Assembly: GCA_947044405.1 (NCBI GenBank)
Contig: CAMRHE010000021.1
Location: forward strand, 10,958,501-11,022,500
From: Leptodactylus fallax
Lineage: Eukaryota; Chordata; Amphibia; Anura; Leptodactylidae
Reading direction: 5' to 3'
Length of the DNA: 64,000 bases
The notes under the pieces were generated by a model that worked only from the letters and a program-made list of their open reading frames with translations, had not been told where the DNA came from and searched no databases. Positions 10,410-22,029 of the stretch are shown here, one piece after another. Made by a program: the position numbers and the translations under genes. Positions within the stretch are counted from its first letter, which is position 1. Every line of letters starts with the position of its first letter.

Positions 10410-10445
<36 letters not shown>
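10400..10445. repeat. (ATT)n microsatellite tail of the LINE
   Basis: About 13 perfect ATT units directly follow the LINE 3' UTR. They most likely arose as the retrotransposon's simple-repeat tail. Confidence 0.85.
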
Positions 10446-10446
<1 letters not shown>

Positions 10447-10750
10447 AAAGTGGTGCGTGCAGAGCACAGTGAAAATTTTCAGTACATTCCCCCTTTTGGA
10501 GCTCTCCACAGCACCTCCTATCACCCAGAGGGTTTCCCTTTATCACAAATTAATGTTCCCAATGGGACACGACTGCAGTACTTAAACCTGCCACAACACA
10601 TTGTACAGTGAGTTAGTATAGTGACATTAATGATAAGTACTGTATGTTGTCTGGTAACAGCTGATCTGCAGGGGTCCTGGATATCAGACCCCTCAGATAT
10701 ATTATTTATGGCCTATGCTAAGGTAGCTTCATTACTTTTCCTCCTAATGT
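10446..10750. other. Unassigned flank with MITE-like segment
   Basis: No gene is seen. The stretch 10650-10735 (CAGGGGTCCTGGATATCAGA, then GGCCTATGCTAAGG) resembles the end of a dispersed MITE also seen at about 15240-15320. Confidence 0.4.
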
Positions 10751-10754
10751 CCTG

Positions 10755-11150
10755 AACAGTTTAATGTCCTCTCAGTGTCCCCCATACAGAATATCGATCC
10801 CCATCAGTGTCCCCACACAGGATACTGGCCCCCATCATTACCCCCATACAGTATAAAAGCCCTCATCAGTGTCCCCATACAATATAATCATTACCATCAG
10901 TGTCCCCATACAGTATAATGGCTACCATCAGAGTCCTCATACAATATAATGGCTCCATCAATGTCTACATACAGTCTAATAGTCCACATCACTCATGTAT
11001 TATACTAGCCCAATCAGTGTTCCCAAAAAGTATAATGGCCCCCATCAGTGTCCACATACAGTATAATGGCCTCTTTCGGTGTCTCTGTACTTTATAATGG
11101 CCCCAATCTGTGTTCCCAAACTGAATAATGGCCCCCTGCAGTGCCTCTAC
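10755..11150. repeat. Minisatellite array 2, ~30-bp unit
   Basis: About 12 units of CCATCAGTGTCCCCATACAG plus TATAATGGCC, about 30 bp each with clear divergence. It belongs to the same unit theme as the other arrays (CAGTATAATGG...CCCC). Open frames here are by-products of the repeat. Confidence 0.8.
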
Positions 11151-11350
11151 GTGGGGTGAGTATTAGCTCGGTAATCACCACTCACTGCTCCTTGGCCCCA
11201 CTTGTTTCTACTCTGGACACATTGCTGTTATATGTCATGTACAACTGTAGCCGGAAGGAGAGGGCAGGGCCGGGGAGAGGATAGGTGAGTAATGAACTGA
11301 CACTTACCTCTCACTCCCTGCAGCAAGTTAGAAAGTGGTAGAGTAGGAAG
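11150..11350. repeat. GC-rich fold-back module next to array 2
   Basis: Bordered by GGGGTGAGTATTAG (11152) and by GATAGGTGAGTAATG and CACTTACCTCTCACTCCCTG (11280-11325). It has the same recurring AGGTRAGTA/TACTYACCT border pattern as the modules at 21.5, 52.2, 60 and 61.6 kb. No gene was recognised. Confidence 0.45.
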
Positions 11351-12469
11351 CCTAAGTCTTCCCGGTTTACCAGGGTCTGAAATGGATCTGTGATCTGCCA
11401 ATATTTTTAACAACCAGTTCAGCAGAACTAGGGAGAACCATCTGTATCCCTTGTTTTTCCAAGTAAAGTCAATAGAAATACACACCAATATAAGCTAGCT
11501 TGTTATTCAGTATGTATCTTGAGCATTATTGTCGGTGTTTTGCACGCTTTTTTTAGCTGAAGAAATTGCAACACCCACAGGGGTATAACAACAGAAGTCA
11601 TTTTGTTTGTCAAGTCAGCTGACATTGCAAGCAGAGTCCCAGCTACATCTGGCAATATGCCAGACACCCCAAGCAGAGCCAGCATTAGGTTTGATGATGC
11701 CCTACGTAGAATCTTTTTTTGGTGTCCCCCATCCATTGTAAAAAAAAATATATACCTTAAGGGCTGGCCTATTTTGGGTCTAAAGGAATAACCATTTGTT
11801 TTTCATCACTGAATTTGAAGTCATAACTTTTTTATTTTTTCATTGACCTGACCATATGGGGGCTTGCTTTTTGTGAAATGAGTTATTGTTTTTACCATTT
11901 AGGGATACATTTACTATTGTGTGTGTATGTGTGTGTATGTGTGTGTGTGTGTGAGGAAGGGGGTGAAAAAAGGAATTCTGCCTACGTTTTTTTTTTACCT
12001 CTTTGACTTATTTTGCTGCAGCTAACAGAATTTCATGTCATACATGAATGCCATCGCAAGGGTTGGATGGGATGGACAGGTCTTAATAATCCTGGTTTTA
12101 TTTTACATTTCATTTTTCTATTAATAAATTGTATTCTCTATATCTTACAAAAAATTGTCTTTGTCTTTTTTTAAATGTTTTTATTTCATTAATGGGTTTT
12201 TAAAAAAAAATAAAAAGTAAAAAATATAAAAAGAAAATATGTCACATAGATTCTTATGACTTTGAGGATCATGGTCAGTAAACTCAGTATTACATGGTTA
12301 TATGGTTGCCAAAATTTTCCCGAATCTAATGTAAAACTGCCTTTCAATGGGCATTCCCATGTCAGCCCTCTATAGCTGAAATGTAAATACCTGTTCATAT
12401 GAAACAACAAACTTGTACATGGCATCAGTCACTGCCATCAGGCCCACAGAGATGTACCTGTTATAGCTG
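11351..12469. other. No gene; GT-rich microsatellite at 11915-11955
   Basis: AT-rich DNA with an interrupted (GT)n run at 11915-11955 and A/T homopolymers near 12190-12240. No coding frame with family features, RNA gene or terminal repeat was recognised. Confidence 0.5.
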
Positions 12470-12728
12470 AAGTAATGTGATCCTGAATGCGGTGGCTGAT
12501 TTACACACACATGCTTACAACATGTCAACAGAACCTATGCAGTGTTAAAAATTGACCATAAATTGAAATCTACCTGCAACCAAATCTCCTGGGTGGGGCT
12601 GGCCATCGAAATGAGCTGCAAATGCTGCCAGATTATGTAGCATGTGCTACTTATAATTCCATTCTAAATATAATTCATTACTTTCACCAGTTGCCAAAAA
12701 TCTGAAAGAGAGGAAGAAAAAAAAATAA

Positions 12729-13480
12729 CCCTTTCCCAACATCCACCTACTATTATGGCAGATGTTGGGTATTTAAATATGGTGGGCGCTCAGGAGCTGA
12801 GCGACCACCATGGCCACAGGATCTCCTCTGTATTATACAATGGATACCTGATGGCAATGACAGTGATCAGTGCGGTAATTGCAGTTATTAACCCCCCTAA
12901 CGACTTGGTCAAACATGACCGAGATGACATTTTCCCGGCAGCGCATGGGTGACGCCATTTTGGTGTGGATCGCTGGGGAAGCCTATTGAAGGCTCCCAGG
13001 ATTGTCATTCCATGAGTTCTATTACAGGCTGCTCTAGGCAGCCTGTAATAGAACCAGAGAGATTTTACAATACATTGCAAAGCATTAGCATTGCAGTGTA
13101 TTGTATTAGTGATCAGATTCTCTAGGGTTCAAGGGTCTAAAAATAGCAGTAAAAAGTTTTAAAAAATAAAATTAAAAATTAAAAAAAAACCCTTTCCCTA
13201 GAACACATATAAAAGTAAATAAATAATGTAAAACATGTAAACATTAGGTATCCCTGTATCCAAAAATGCTCAGTCTATAAAAATATTTTTCCCATATGAT
13301 TTGTTTTCAGCTTCTGAGTACATTGCATCGAATATTAAATGGTACCATCGCAAAGTATAATTTGTCCAACAAAAATTAAGCCCTCATATGACCCTCATAC
13401 AATATGTGAATGGAAAAGTAAAGTTTGGAAGGTGAGGAGTAAAAAAACAAAAATTGAAAAATGACTGTGGTGGGAAGGGG
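12729..13480. mobile_element. TTAA-flanked MITE inside Harbinger copy 1
   Basis: Termini CCCTTTCCC (left) and the reverse of CCCCTTCCC (right) are flanked by ATAA (12725-12728) and TTAA (13481-13484). TTAA duplication is typical of piggyBac and Kolobok DNA transposons. The 752-bp body has no transposase and contains a perfect hairpin at 13016-13054. The Harbinger copy at 49-53 kb lacks this insert at the corresponding place, which supports the boundaries. Confidence 0.7.
13016..13054. repeat. Perfect 17-bp-arm hairpin in the MITE
   Basis: GTTCTATTACAGGCTGC and its exact complement are separated by TCTAG. It can extrude as a cruciform or a stem-loop in RNA. No terminator context is present. 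Confidence 0.85.
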
Positions 13481-14154
13481 TTAATCAATAAGCAATTTTA
13501 CAAGTCTTGACTAGACCTGCTAATAACAAATAGATTAATATATATGTCAAGAAGGTAATAACTTAAAACAAAAAAAATTATTAATTTTGCAATGACAAAA
13601 ATTTACTGCAAAGTGATAAATGGCCTCTCCACGGGAGTGATGGACCTCTACATATTTGTCTTGCTTGCGCAGGTGTATGGCCAGTAGATCGACTAGATTT
13701 TGAAAGGCCTCCATAAGCATTCGGATGAAACTTCTCAAAATAACTGAAAAGTAAATACATGGTATCATAATTTATTTGGAACAAAGTAGATTTGTGATGA
13801 ATCAATTTGCTCTTCTATCTGCTGAACATTTTACTATTACAAAGTGTCATTTCCCTTATACCACTGAGAGTGTACTATGTAGCATCATTCCAACAATTAT
13901 TGGTATCACAAGTGGAAATTACATATTATTTTATCTTCATTTCTTCTCAGATATACAGTTACTCTTACATACAATTGTACAAATGTTACGTGGCAGGGTT
14001 CTTTCACCTCTTTTGATTTTATGTACACACGTGGACAAAATTGTTGGTACCCCTCGTTTAATGAAAGAAAATCCCACAATGGTCACAGAAATAACTTGAA
14101 TCTGACAAAAGTAATAACATATAAAAATTCTATGAAAATGAAAAAATGAAAGTC

Positions 14155-14641
<487 letters not shown>

Positions 14642-14936
14642 TCATCTGTCCATAGGACATTCTCCCAGAAGCTTTGTGGCTTGTCAACATGTAGTTTAGC
14701 AAATTCCAGTCTGTCAGATTCAAGTTATTTCTGTGACCATTGTGGGTTTTTCTTTTACTAAACGAGGGGTACCAACAATTTTGTCCACGTGTGTATATGT
14801 GTAATGTTTGTATATCCAACAGGCACTGTATTATATTCTTGAACAAGGTCTATTAATTGAAATGTCCAACTTTTGAGACTATGGTATGAATTTGAACTTT
14901 GTCACTTAATTTATGCCTTGATTTTGGATTATCATT

Positions 14937-15213
14937 GGTACCGAGACAGTGCAGTTTGCGGTATTGTTTACATCACCATGCAAACTGCAGAGGTGAGTGT
15001 GGGTATTGCAGCGCTGTCCCATTGAAATCTATAGTAACACTAGCCGCTACAGTTTGTATGGCGAGTGAGCAGCGCGGCTCGCGGTATTATTTACAAACTG
15101 TAGTGGCAAGTGTAGGTATAGATTTCAATGGAACATCGCTGCAATACCCACACTTACCGCTACAGTTTGCACGGAGATGTAAAGAATACCGCAAACTGCG
15201 CTGTCTCAGTACC
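14937..15213. repeat. Long palindrome, 96-bp arms
   Basis: Left arm 14937-15032 and right arm 15118-15213 are inverted copies with about 90 percent match by eye, around an 85-bp centre that itself holds partial copies (ACAGTTTG...CAAACTGT). GGTGAGTG and GGTAAGTG appear inside the arms. A GGATAGGCTATCAATG...CCCCTTTTAAG tail (to 15320) resembles other dispersed MITE ends. It is probably a fold-back MITE; no transposase was found. Confidence 0.75.
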
Positions 15214-15792
15214 AGTGACCTGTGTGGTTCCCGTGTGTTGGACCCAGCAGATCTGATATTGTTGGCCTATGCTAAGGATAGGCTATCAATGTTAGAAACC
15301 GGATAACCCCTTTTAAGTGAAATTGCATGAAATTGGAGTTCATTGAATTTTTCTTTTCCTGAAGTTTCTGTCTTGTTTCTGTGTATATATCAGAAGGATA
15401 CATGTATTTATTTCAGACAGAAATCTACAAATGGATTTAAAAAAACAAGATATTGTTTGAAAGTCTGATAGCCGAAAGAATCTTGCTGGTTCCCAGATGT
15501 GCTTTGCTGGTGCTATGTTATCTGCAGGCGGCTCAATTTTTGATTTTTTTTTTTTTTAAACAGTGTTTATTTAATTTAATTTTTTTTTTTTACAAAACAA
15601 CATTTTTGCTGATTCTGTTCTGATTTTGTTGCTGCATCTATTTGATGCTAAATATGATGGACACTGTAGGTGTCTAACATCCAACTGAATCAGTGATGGG
15701 TAATGACGTTCAATATAAACAGAAATCATAACTCAACTGTGAATAGAACCTTACTGACTAATTATTTAGTTCAACAAGAACTGATGCAACTA

Positions 15793-15872
15793 CCGTATTT
15801 TTCGGACTATAAAACGCACTTTTTTTCCCCCAAATTTGGGAGAAAAAAAGGGGGTGCGTCTTATAGTCCGAA
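15793..15872. repeat. Fold-back terminus CCGTATTTTTCGGACTATAA
   Basis: CCGTATTTTTCGGACTATAA is followed by its inverse ending GCGTCTTATAGTCCG (15856-15870), making a hairpin across A/T and G-rich spacers. This motif recurs as a terminus of DNA transposons in several vertebrate groups (general knowledge). The superfamily was not assigned here. Confidence 0.55.
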
Positions 15873-15984
15873 TGTGGAGTGTTTTGGCAGGGGAGGGCGG
15901 AGGAGCGGGGTCACAGCATCACCCCACTCCTGCCACCGCTGGCTTCCTGCAGCGGGAAGAGTGGGGCGATGCTGCAGGCCCTGG

Positions 15985-17056
15985 GCTAAGTAGGTGTCCC
16001 GACAGTGTGAACCTCCTGGCATCCGCCGTGCTGAACAAAACTCTCCAGGATGTAGGCGTATCAATATCCAAATATGCCATAAAGAGAAGACTGCATGAAA
16101 GTAAATAAAGAGGGTCCACTGCACGGTGCAAGCTACTCATAAGCCTCAAGAATAAAAAGGCTAGATTGGACTTTGTTAAAAAAAAAAAAACATCTAAAAA
16201 AGCCAGCACAGTTCTGGAAGAACACTTTTTGTACAGATGACCAAGATCAACATCTACCAGAATGATGGAAAGAAAAAAGAATTGTTGAAGGCGTGGTACA
16301 GCTCATGATCCAAAGCATACCACTTCATCTGTAAAACACGGCGGAGGCAGTGTGATGGCTTGGGCATGCATGGCTGCCAGTGGCACGGGGTCACTACTGT
16401 ATATTGATGACGTGACACTGGACAGAAGCAGCCGGATGAATTCTGAGGTATTCAGAGACATACTGTGTGCTCAGCCAAACTGATTGGTCGGCGTTTCATA
16501 ATACAGATGGACAATGACCCAAAACATAAAGCCAAAGCAACCCAGGAGTTTATTAAAGCAAAGAAGTGGGATATTCTTGAATAGACAAGTCAGTCACCTG
16601 ATCTCAACCCAATTGAGCATGCATTTCACTTGTTAAAGCCTAAACTTCATACATAAAGGCCCACAAACAAACAGCAACTGAAACCCGCTGCAGTAAAGGC
16701 CTGGCAGAGCATTAAAAAGGAGAAAACACAGCGGCGTCTGGTGATGTCCATGAGTTCAAGACTTAAGGCAGTCATTGCCAACAAAGGGTTTTCAACCAAT
16801 TATTAGAAATTAACATTTTATTTACAATTATTTCACTTGTCCAATTACTTTTGAGCCCCAGAAATGAAGGGATTGTGTGTAATAGATGTTTTAGTTCCTC
16901 ACATTTTTATGCAATCATTTTGTTCAACCCCCTGAATTAAAGCTGAAAGTCTGAACTTCAGCTGCATATGAATTGTTTTGTTCAAAATTCATTGTGGTAA
17001 TGTACAGAACCAAAATTATAAATATGTCTCTGTCCAAATATTTATGGACCTAACTG
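15985..17056 (+). mobile_element. Tc1 family F relic, 5' truncated
   Basis: The right end reads CCAAATATTTATGGACCTAA-CTG followed by TA (17057-17058), a known Tc1-type inverted repeat. Inside, scrambled transposase segments remain. The left inverted repeat is missing and GC-rich unrelated DNA (15873-15985) adjoins. Confidence 0.75.
15990..16805 (+). pseudogene. Tc1 family F transposase relic
   Basis: Pieces of a Tc1 transposase appear in shifting frames: LQDVGVSISKYAIKRRLHES (HTH side), [34 protein letters not shown] (second Asp region) and [11 protein letters not shown] (Glu region). Many stops and frameshifts are present. This is an old dead copy, more decayed than the other Tc1 elements here. 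Confidence 0.75.
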
Positions 17057-17599
17057 TATGTTAAGGATAGGTTATCAATACTAACATAGTTGACAAGAAT
17101 GGATAAAGACATGTTGAAGACACAAGTTCATCAAGTTCAGTTTATAAACCTACTAAGCTGATCTAGAGGAAAGGAAAAAAAAAACACATGAGGCAGACAC
17201 CAATTTCCCAATCAATACCCTTCCAAACTCCAATTATGGGGAATGGACTACTGTAAGTGAATGGGTATTTTGTCACTCATTCTGAATAGAGCAGTGGTCA
17301 GGCAGCATGTGCACTACACTGTTTACTTCCATACAACTGCTGCAGATAACTGAACAAAACACCACCATTCTCCTCATAGGTGGGGTGTCAGCGGTCAGCC
17401 CCCTTTAATGTGCAAGTTATCCCCTATCCTATATATAGGGAGATAACATCCTCAAATAGAAAATCCCCTTTAACCATCCGGTTACCATTCCAGTTTTCTA
17501 CTGGTGAGAGCCCTAAATTCCCTACAGTAATTCCTCAGGATAACTAAGTGCCAAGAGACACTAAGGTATCCAGGAAAGGGTATTGCTAACAAAACTGAA
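17057..17599. other. No gene recognised
   Basis: Contains GGATAGGTTATCAATAC and ATCCCCTTTAACC, which resemble ends of dispersed MITEs, and a tract starting AAGTTCATCAAGTTCAG that looks like an interspersed repeat. No coding frame was supported. Confidence 0.4.
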
Positions 17600-17850
17600 C
17601 AATTGGAATTTGTCTCAGACCAACTAAAATGGCCACTGCAACATGCATTGCGGGAAATTATTACACTCAGGGGTCCCTTCAGACGTCATGATGCATTGCG
17701 TGCCCAGGCGCATGATCTCACAGGCCTCAGTGGTGACACCAGGCGCATGATCTCACTTAGGAGACGTATAGAGAGCGCCAGATGCTGCGAGGAGGCCTAA
17801 AAGGGTGAGGTACCATGAAGAGACCCCAGAGTATAATAATTTCACTTACA
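17600..17850 (-). repeat. GC-rich fold-back module fragment
   Basis: Ends in GAAGAGACCCCAGAGTATAA (17819 on), the terminal signature of the modules at 52.1, 59.8 and 61.5 kb. The body is GC-rich with repeats of CAGGCGCATGATCTCAC. Only one end is recognisable. Confidence 0.5.
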
Positions 17851-18467
17851 GTTCGTACCAAATTTGTTTGACCCAAAATGAATCAGGGACCCGAGCCACC
17901 TGAACCCAAAAAGTTACGAATCTTAGGAGGTACGCTCATCTCTACTAGTAGTTAAAATATAATTTCTTTTTTAACCTGTAGAAATAAACTAAACATTTTA
18001 TAGAATTTTTTTTTTACTTCATGGTCAGATAATCTTTGTTCTAAATACTTAAGCAAATTGCACTGCCTTTAAATAATACATATAATTTGTAACTAGGGCA
18101 GATGTGTACAGTCCCCAGAGTACAAAGGAGGACTTCATGGCCTTCACTTAAACGACAGGTGTAAGCTAAAAAAAAGCTAAAAGCTAACTGGAAAACTTTT
18201 TGAGTCTTTTCTTTACTAGATTTATATGTAGTGTTTACTATGGATCATTTTATCCTTTTATCATTTATATCCTCTGTCAAGGCAAACAAACAAGAATCAG
18301 AACTATTACCTGATCCCTCACAGAGTAAATGCCATGTATACCTTTGCAGCTGTGTTTTTTTTTTTTTGTTTTTTTTTTAATGCATAGCATCAACTTTGCA
18401 GATAGTGTTGATTAAGAATATCATACTGTTTTGTGGTTGCTAAACTGCCTAGAAGTACTGCATAACA
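17851..18467. other. No gene recognised
   Basis: AT-rich, with T homopolymers near 18355-18380 and no supported coding frame or element terminus. The last 8 bases (GCATAACA) would be the left target duplication of the adjoining hAT-like end, but the partner was not found. Confidence 0.4.
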
Positions 18468-19036
18468 CAGGGGCGTAACTAGGAAAGACTGGGCCTCAAA
18501 GCAAACTTTTGACTGGGACACCCCCCCTTCCCACACACACACACACAGTATACAGTATAACATTCCCTAACATGTCTTTAATGGCCAGCACGCAATATAT
18601 GGGCCCCCTTTACTCCCCCCCCCGTACAGTATATTACCCCCTACACTGGCCCCCAAACAGTATAATGCCCCCTTTACTTGAAGTAATACACAGTATTCTG
18701 CCCACTGTAATGGCTTTGACACAGTATACTGCCCACTTTACTGTCCTCAAAGTAACTGTCCCCTTTATTAGACTTCATTTATTATAATGCCTCCTTTACT
18801 GGCCCCCACGCGATAATAGTCCATTTTAGTGGCCCCCACATACAAACTGCCCTCTTTATTGGCCACATACAGTATATTGCCTCCTTTACTGCCCTACACT
18901 CTAATTGCCCCTTTACTGGTCTCCATTCATTATGCTGTCTCTTTTATTGGCCCCCACACAGTAACTCTTGCCTTTACTGGCTCCCATACATTAATTTCCC
19001 AATTTACTGGACTCCACAGTGGCACATTAGGCCAGC
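18468..19036 (+). mobile_element. hAT-like terminus CAGGGGCGTAACTAG with array 3
   Basis: CAGGGGCGTAACTAG at 18468 has the CAGGG start typical of hAT ends and is followed by GACTGGGCCTCAAAGCAAAC. The same leader, AGACTGGGCCTCATAGCAAA, occurs at 31470, so this is a family. The array at 18540-19030 has units near ACAGTATAATGCCCCCTTTA plus CTGGCCCCCAC (about 31 bp). The right terminus was not identified and no transposase is present. Confidence 0.6.
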
Positions 19037-19290
19037 TGGATTACTCCAACAGATAACTGCCAATATTCACTTCCCCATCCCTGTGCCTGCCCACAGCCGC
19101 CTCCACTTTGGCATCAGCCTTTTGCTATAGATTATGTTCCAACACTGAACAACATTAGGATGTGATGTCCAGATGTTGTTCAGCATTGGGATGGAATGTG
19201 CAGGATCTTTTGGCGAAGTGGAGGAAGCCATAAGCAGTATCGGGGATGGGTAAGTGAATATCAGCTATTACTTACTGGAGTAATCCAGCA
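19037..19290. repeat. Imperfect palindrome closing array 3
   Basis: GCTGGATTACTCCAACAG...ATATTCACTTCCCCATCCC (left) is mirrored by GGATGGGTAAGTGAATAT...CTGGAGTAATCCAGC (right). The centre contains inverted GTTGTTCAG copies. It is another GC-rich fold-back with a GGTAAGT border adjoining a 31-bp array. Confidence 0.7.
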
Positions 19291-19478
19291 GGCAATAGCC
19301 TATTAACAAATGTACACATATTGCATGTTGATTAAATATTTTATACATTTCTGAACCATTATAATTAATGGCATATACGGCTGACTACATATATTATATA
19401 AAGAAAGAACTCATATACTCTATGTCGATAAATGTTGGGAGTTGCACTCTGCAGCATCCCAGAGTGCTACTGCTTTAA

Positions 19479-21258
19479 CTCTGCTGTACTGTTCGCATGT
19501 ACTATACACTTGTACTGTTTCGGCTCAATATGACCTGACCTATTAAAATGTAGATTTTAGCTACTGTGTTTTTTTTTGAATACCTATTTCATTATTAAAC
19601 TGTATGTGAACATGGTTGATCATAAACAAATGAAAAATGAAATTAAAACTTAATTTTTATTTATTTTTTTCAGAAAAAGGTTACACGGGCTGTTTGCAAT
19701 TATGTTAGCTTTATAGCATTCTGCACACAAATAACAAACATGCTTATTTTAATTTACTATAACTTTAAATCTAACTAAATATAACTTTATCTTAACATAT
19801 TTTTATAAAACAACAAATGAAAAATAACAAAACGTCAGTTTTTCTTTTTTATCTATAAAAAGTTTCAACAGGTTCATTCATTTTTACAGTGTGCACAATA
19901 ATAAAACACATGTCCTTTACAAAGATATTTTGCACACCCAGCACGTCAGATTTGTTTTATTGTCACAAGAAGATGGACAGAAGCTACAGCTCTTCCTTTT
20001 TTGGCTGGTAGCTGTGCTGGTGGAGGCCGTGGAGTCTCTTTCTTGAGCATGCTGCTGGACACTCTTCACAATGGCGGCTGCTCCTTCACTTCTGGGATTT
20101 ACTTTTCTGGCTTCGATATACGGCCTAACTAGGGATTTTCCTAATTCTTCAATAAACATTCTTCTTTTATGCAGCTTATTTCTGTTCCAATTGGGGTCGA
20201 TTTCTCTCCATAAAACAAATGCATTGTATGCCGAAACATCCAGAATGTTGTAAAACATTATCATTGGCCAACGATTAGTTTTGCGTTTGCATGTGTATGT
20301 TGATATTGCTTGATCTAGTGTATCAACTGCCCCTTTTGTGGCATTATAATCTAATATCATGTCCGGACTTTTGTCTTCTCGATTACTTATTGCATTGTCA
20401 TGGTGCATTGTGCTCATTAGAATTACCTGTTTATTTTTTTTGGGAACATAAGCACAACTGTTGTATCTTCAGTAAAGTAAAAAGTAGAACTACAGTATAC
20501 ACTTCTCTTTTACTAAGGATACCTTGCGGCAGTTCTGGCTTGTTTTTCCTTATAATACCCAGCATAAGGTAAGTTGTCTTTTTCGCAACATCTGGCCCAG
20601 TTGGTAGGATGTGAAAAAGTTGTCACATGTGACATTTAGTCCTTTTAGTCCATGAGTCAAATCGAGAACAACTCACATACCCTGATTTTTTTCAGCTCTT
20701 TCTCCAGGGTTTCTTCCTGTATACACTTGAGCATTTTGAACGTATGAACTTTTGCTGTCACAAAGTGTCCATACCTTGTCCAGGGTGCATCTGTATGTGT
20801 GTGATGGGGGCCTGAAACAGACCCTGTTCAAATCTGTACTCAATGCTCATCCATGCAATCAATATATCACAGCAGTGAGAATACACCCCCTCCTAAACAA
20901 ACATTCACTCTGCTTTGTCACAATGGCACACATTAGTTTACTTCATGGCACAGTAACAAAAACTTTACACTATGCACCCTTTTGAATAATGAGATGAAGT
21001 ACACAGGAAAACAAATAAATTTTGCAGGCAGAAATAATTAGTGACCTGTAAAACTGTTTGGGTCATACTGACCCAAACAGTACAAGTGTAACAATCAGCG
21101 TGTAGCAAAAAGTAAACAACAAAAAAAAAACACTCATAGTAAGAACCCCTCAAATGAGGAAAAGTCAATTAATCACAAGTTTCAGATCCGCATGAAAAAT
21201 AATCTACAGGGTCTCAAATTTCATTTTGGGTCATATAGACCCGAGCAGAACAGCAGGG
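19479..21258 (-). mobile_element. Defective piggyBac element between TTAA sites
   Basis: TTAA at 19475-19478 and 21259-21262 flanks termini CTCTGCTGTACTGTTCG (left) and the reverse of CCCTGCTGTTCTGCTCGGG (right). Subterminal inverted copies of CACTTGTACTGTTTSGG lie inside both ends. piggyBac elements insert at TTAA and begin CCC; the left end has one change. A transposase C-terminus is on the minus strand. At 1.78 kb it has lost part of the coding sequence. Confidence 0.85.
19870..20815 (-). pseudogene. piggyBac transposase, C-terminal portion
   Basis: Minus-strand pieces in order are VWTLCDSKSSYVQNAQVYTG, VVLDLTHGLKGLNVTCDNFF, a KKRQLTLCWVL segment, AYVPKKNKQVILMST, then an intact 166-codon run from 20417. 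That run has ILDYNATKGAVDTLDQAIST, TCKRKTNRWPMIMFYN and a C-terminal cysteine-rich motif (CSFCPSSCDN...CWVC). These match the DDE domain and zinc-binding tail of piggyBac transposases, which excise and insert at TTAA without footprints. Stops and frameshifts break the upstream half and the N-terminus is absent, so it is inactive. Confidence 0.85.
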
Positions 21259-21262
21259 TTAA

Positions 21263-22025
21263 AGGGGTTGTCCGGGATAAATGGAAATCCCTACACTAAT
21301 CTAAACACCCTCCTACTTTCTAAATAACATAATTAATCAAAAATGTATAGTTACCCATATCCCATGGACATTTTCTGATTATCTGATGATGATCCTTTTC
21401 CCTATTTCTGGAAATGGATCGTCACTACTACCCCCCCCCCCAATCCACTCCATCATACTTACCTTCCAGCCTTCTTCCTGCTGGACGGCTCATCCTTCTT
21501 TTCTGACTGCTGCTGCTTCTCCAAGCGCTGCTCTGCGCACTGTTGCCGATAAACCACCTCTACTGCGCAGCTCCCACGCATGCCTAGTAGAGGTGCATAG
21601 TTGCTGAAGAGTACAGAGCAGCACTGGGAGAAGAGCACGCACCTGCAGTATCAATAAAGAAGGAGGGGCCATCGCGCAGGAAGAAGCCATGGAAGGAAGA
21701 GAGGTAAGTATATAATGGGGTCGGGAGTTGGGCTGAGTAGGTAGGGAAGGGCTAGTAATGGGCAGGATAGCTAGAGACAGGGAGGGGGGTGTATGGGAGG
21801 GAGAGAGAGAGAAGAGAGAGGGAGAGAGGAAGAGGGGGAGTAAGGTGAGAGGGGTTAGTGTGGAAGTTACAAAGCAGGAAGCTGAAGATACCAGGAGCTC
21901 CCAGAGACACCCAGAAATCTCTCAAAACACTGCTAAAGGTATATGGGTGCATTTATTAACCCATTAATAGCACTAACAGACATTAAAAAAAACAAAAAAA
22001 AACATTTTTTGCCCGGGAAACCTCT
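21263..22025. mobile_element. TTAA-flanked MITE sharing its TTAA with piggyBac
   Basis: Left end AGGGGTTGTCCGGGA follows TTAA 21259-21262; right end CCCGGGAAACCTCT precedes TTAA 22026-22029. The 763-bp body holds a GC-rich segment with CATACTTACCTTCC and GAGAGGTAAGTATA at its borders (21455-21715) and purine-rich repeats near 21775-21840. No transposase. Related ends occur at 5143 and about 47525. Confidence 0.7.
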
Positions 22026-22029
22026 TTAA

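Larger units (their letters stand above)
7110..10445 (+). mobile_element. Near-full-length LINE, Jockey superfamily (L2/CR1/Rex1 group)
   Basis: The element runs from a GC-rich leader (about 7110) through an endonuclease-RT frame to a 3' UTR. The UTR ends GTAACACACTGAATTTCCCC followed by an ATT-repeat tail (10408-10445). Simple-repeat 3' tails are typical of this group and reflect target-primed reverse transcription. A 5'- and 3'-truncated copy of the same family lies at 52905-53553. Only two frameshifts disable the protein, so insertion was probably recent compared with most elements here. The exact 5' end is uncertain. Confidence 0.85.
12470..13745 (-). pseudogene. PIF/Harbinger transposase relic, copy 1
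   Basis: Two separated minus-strand segments match a Harbinger nuclease. At 13745-13615, RSFIRMLMEAFQNLVDLLA and HLRKQDKYVEV correspond to the N-terminal FRM...F..L...L..HLRKQDT region. At 12640-12470, IWQHLQLISMASPTQEIWLQ corresponds to the segment just before the first catalytic Asp. Between them lies a TTAA MITE (12729-13480). The order and sequence match copy 2 at 48900-52890. The frame is broken by stops and the catalytic region is missing, so it is a dead relic. Harbinger transposases normally work with a Myb-like partner; none was identified. Confidence 0.7.
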
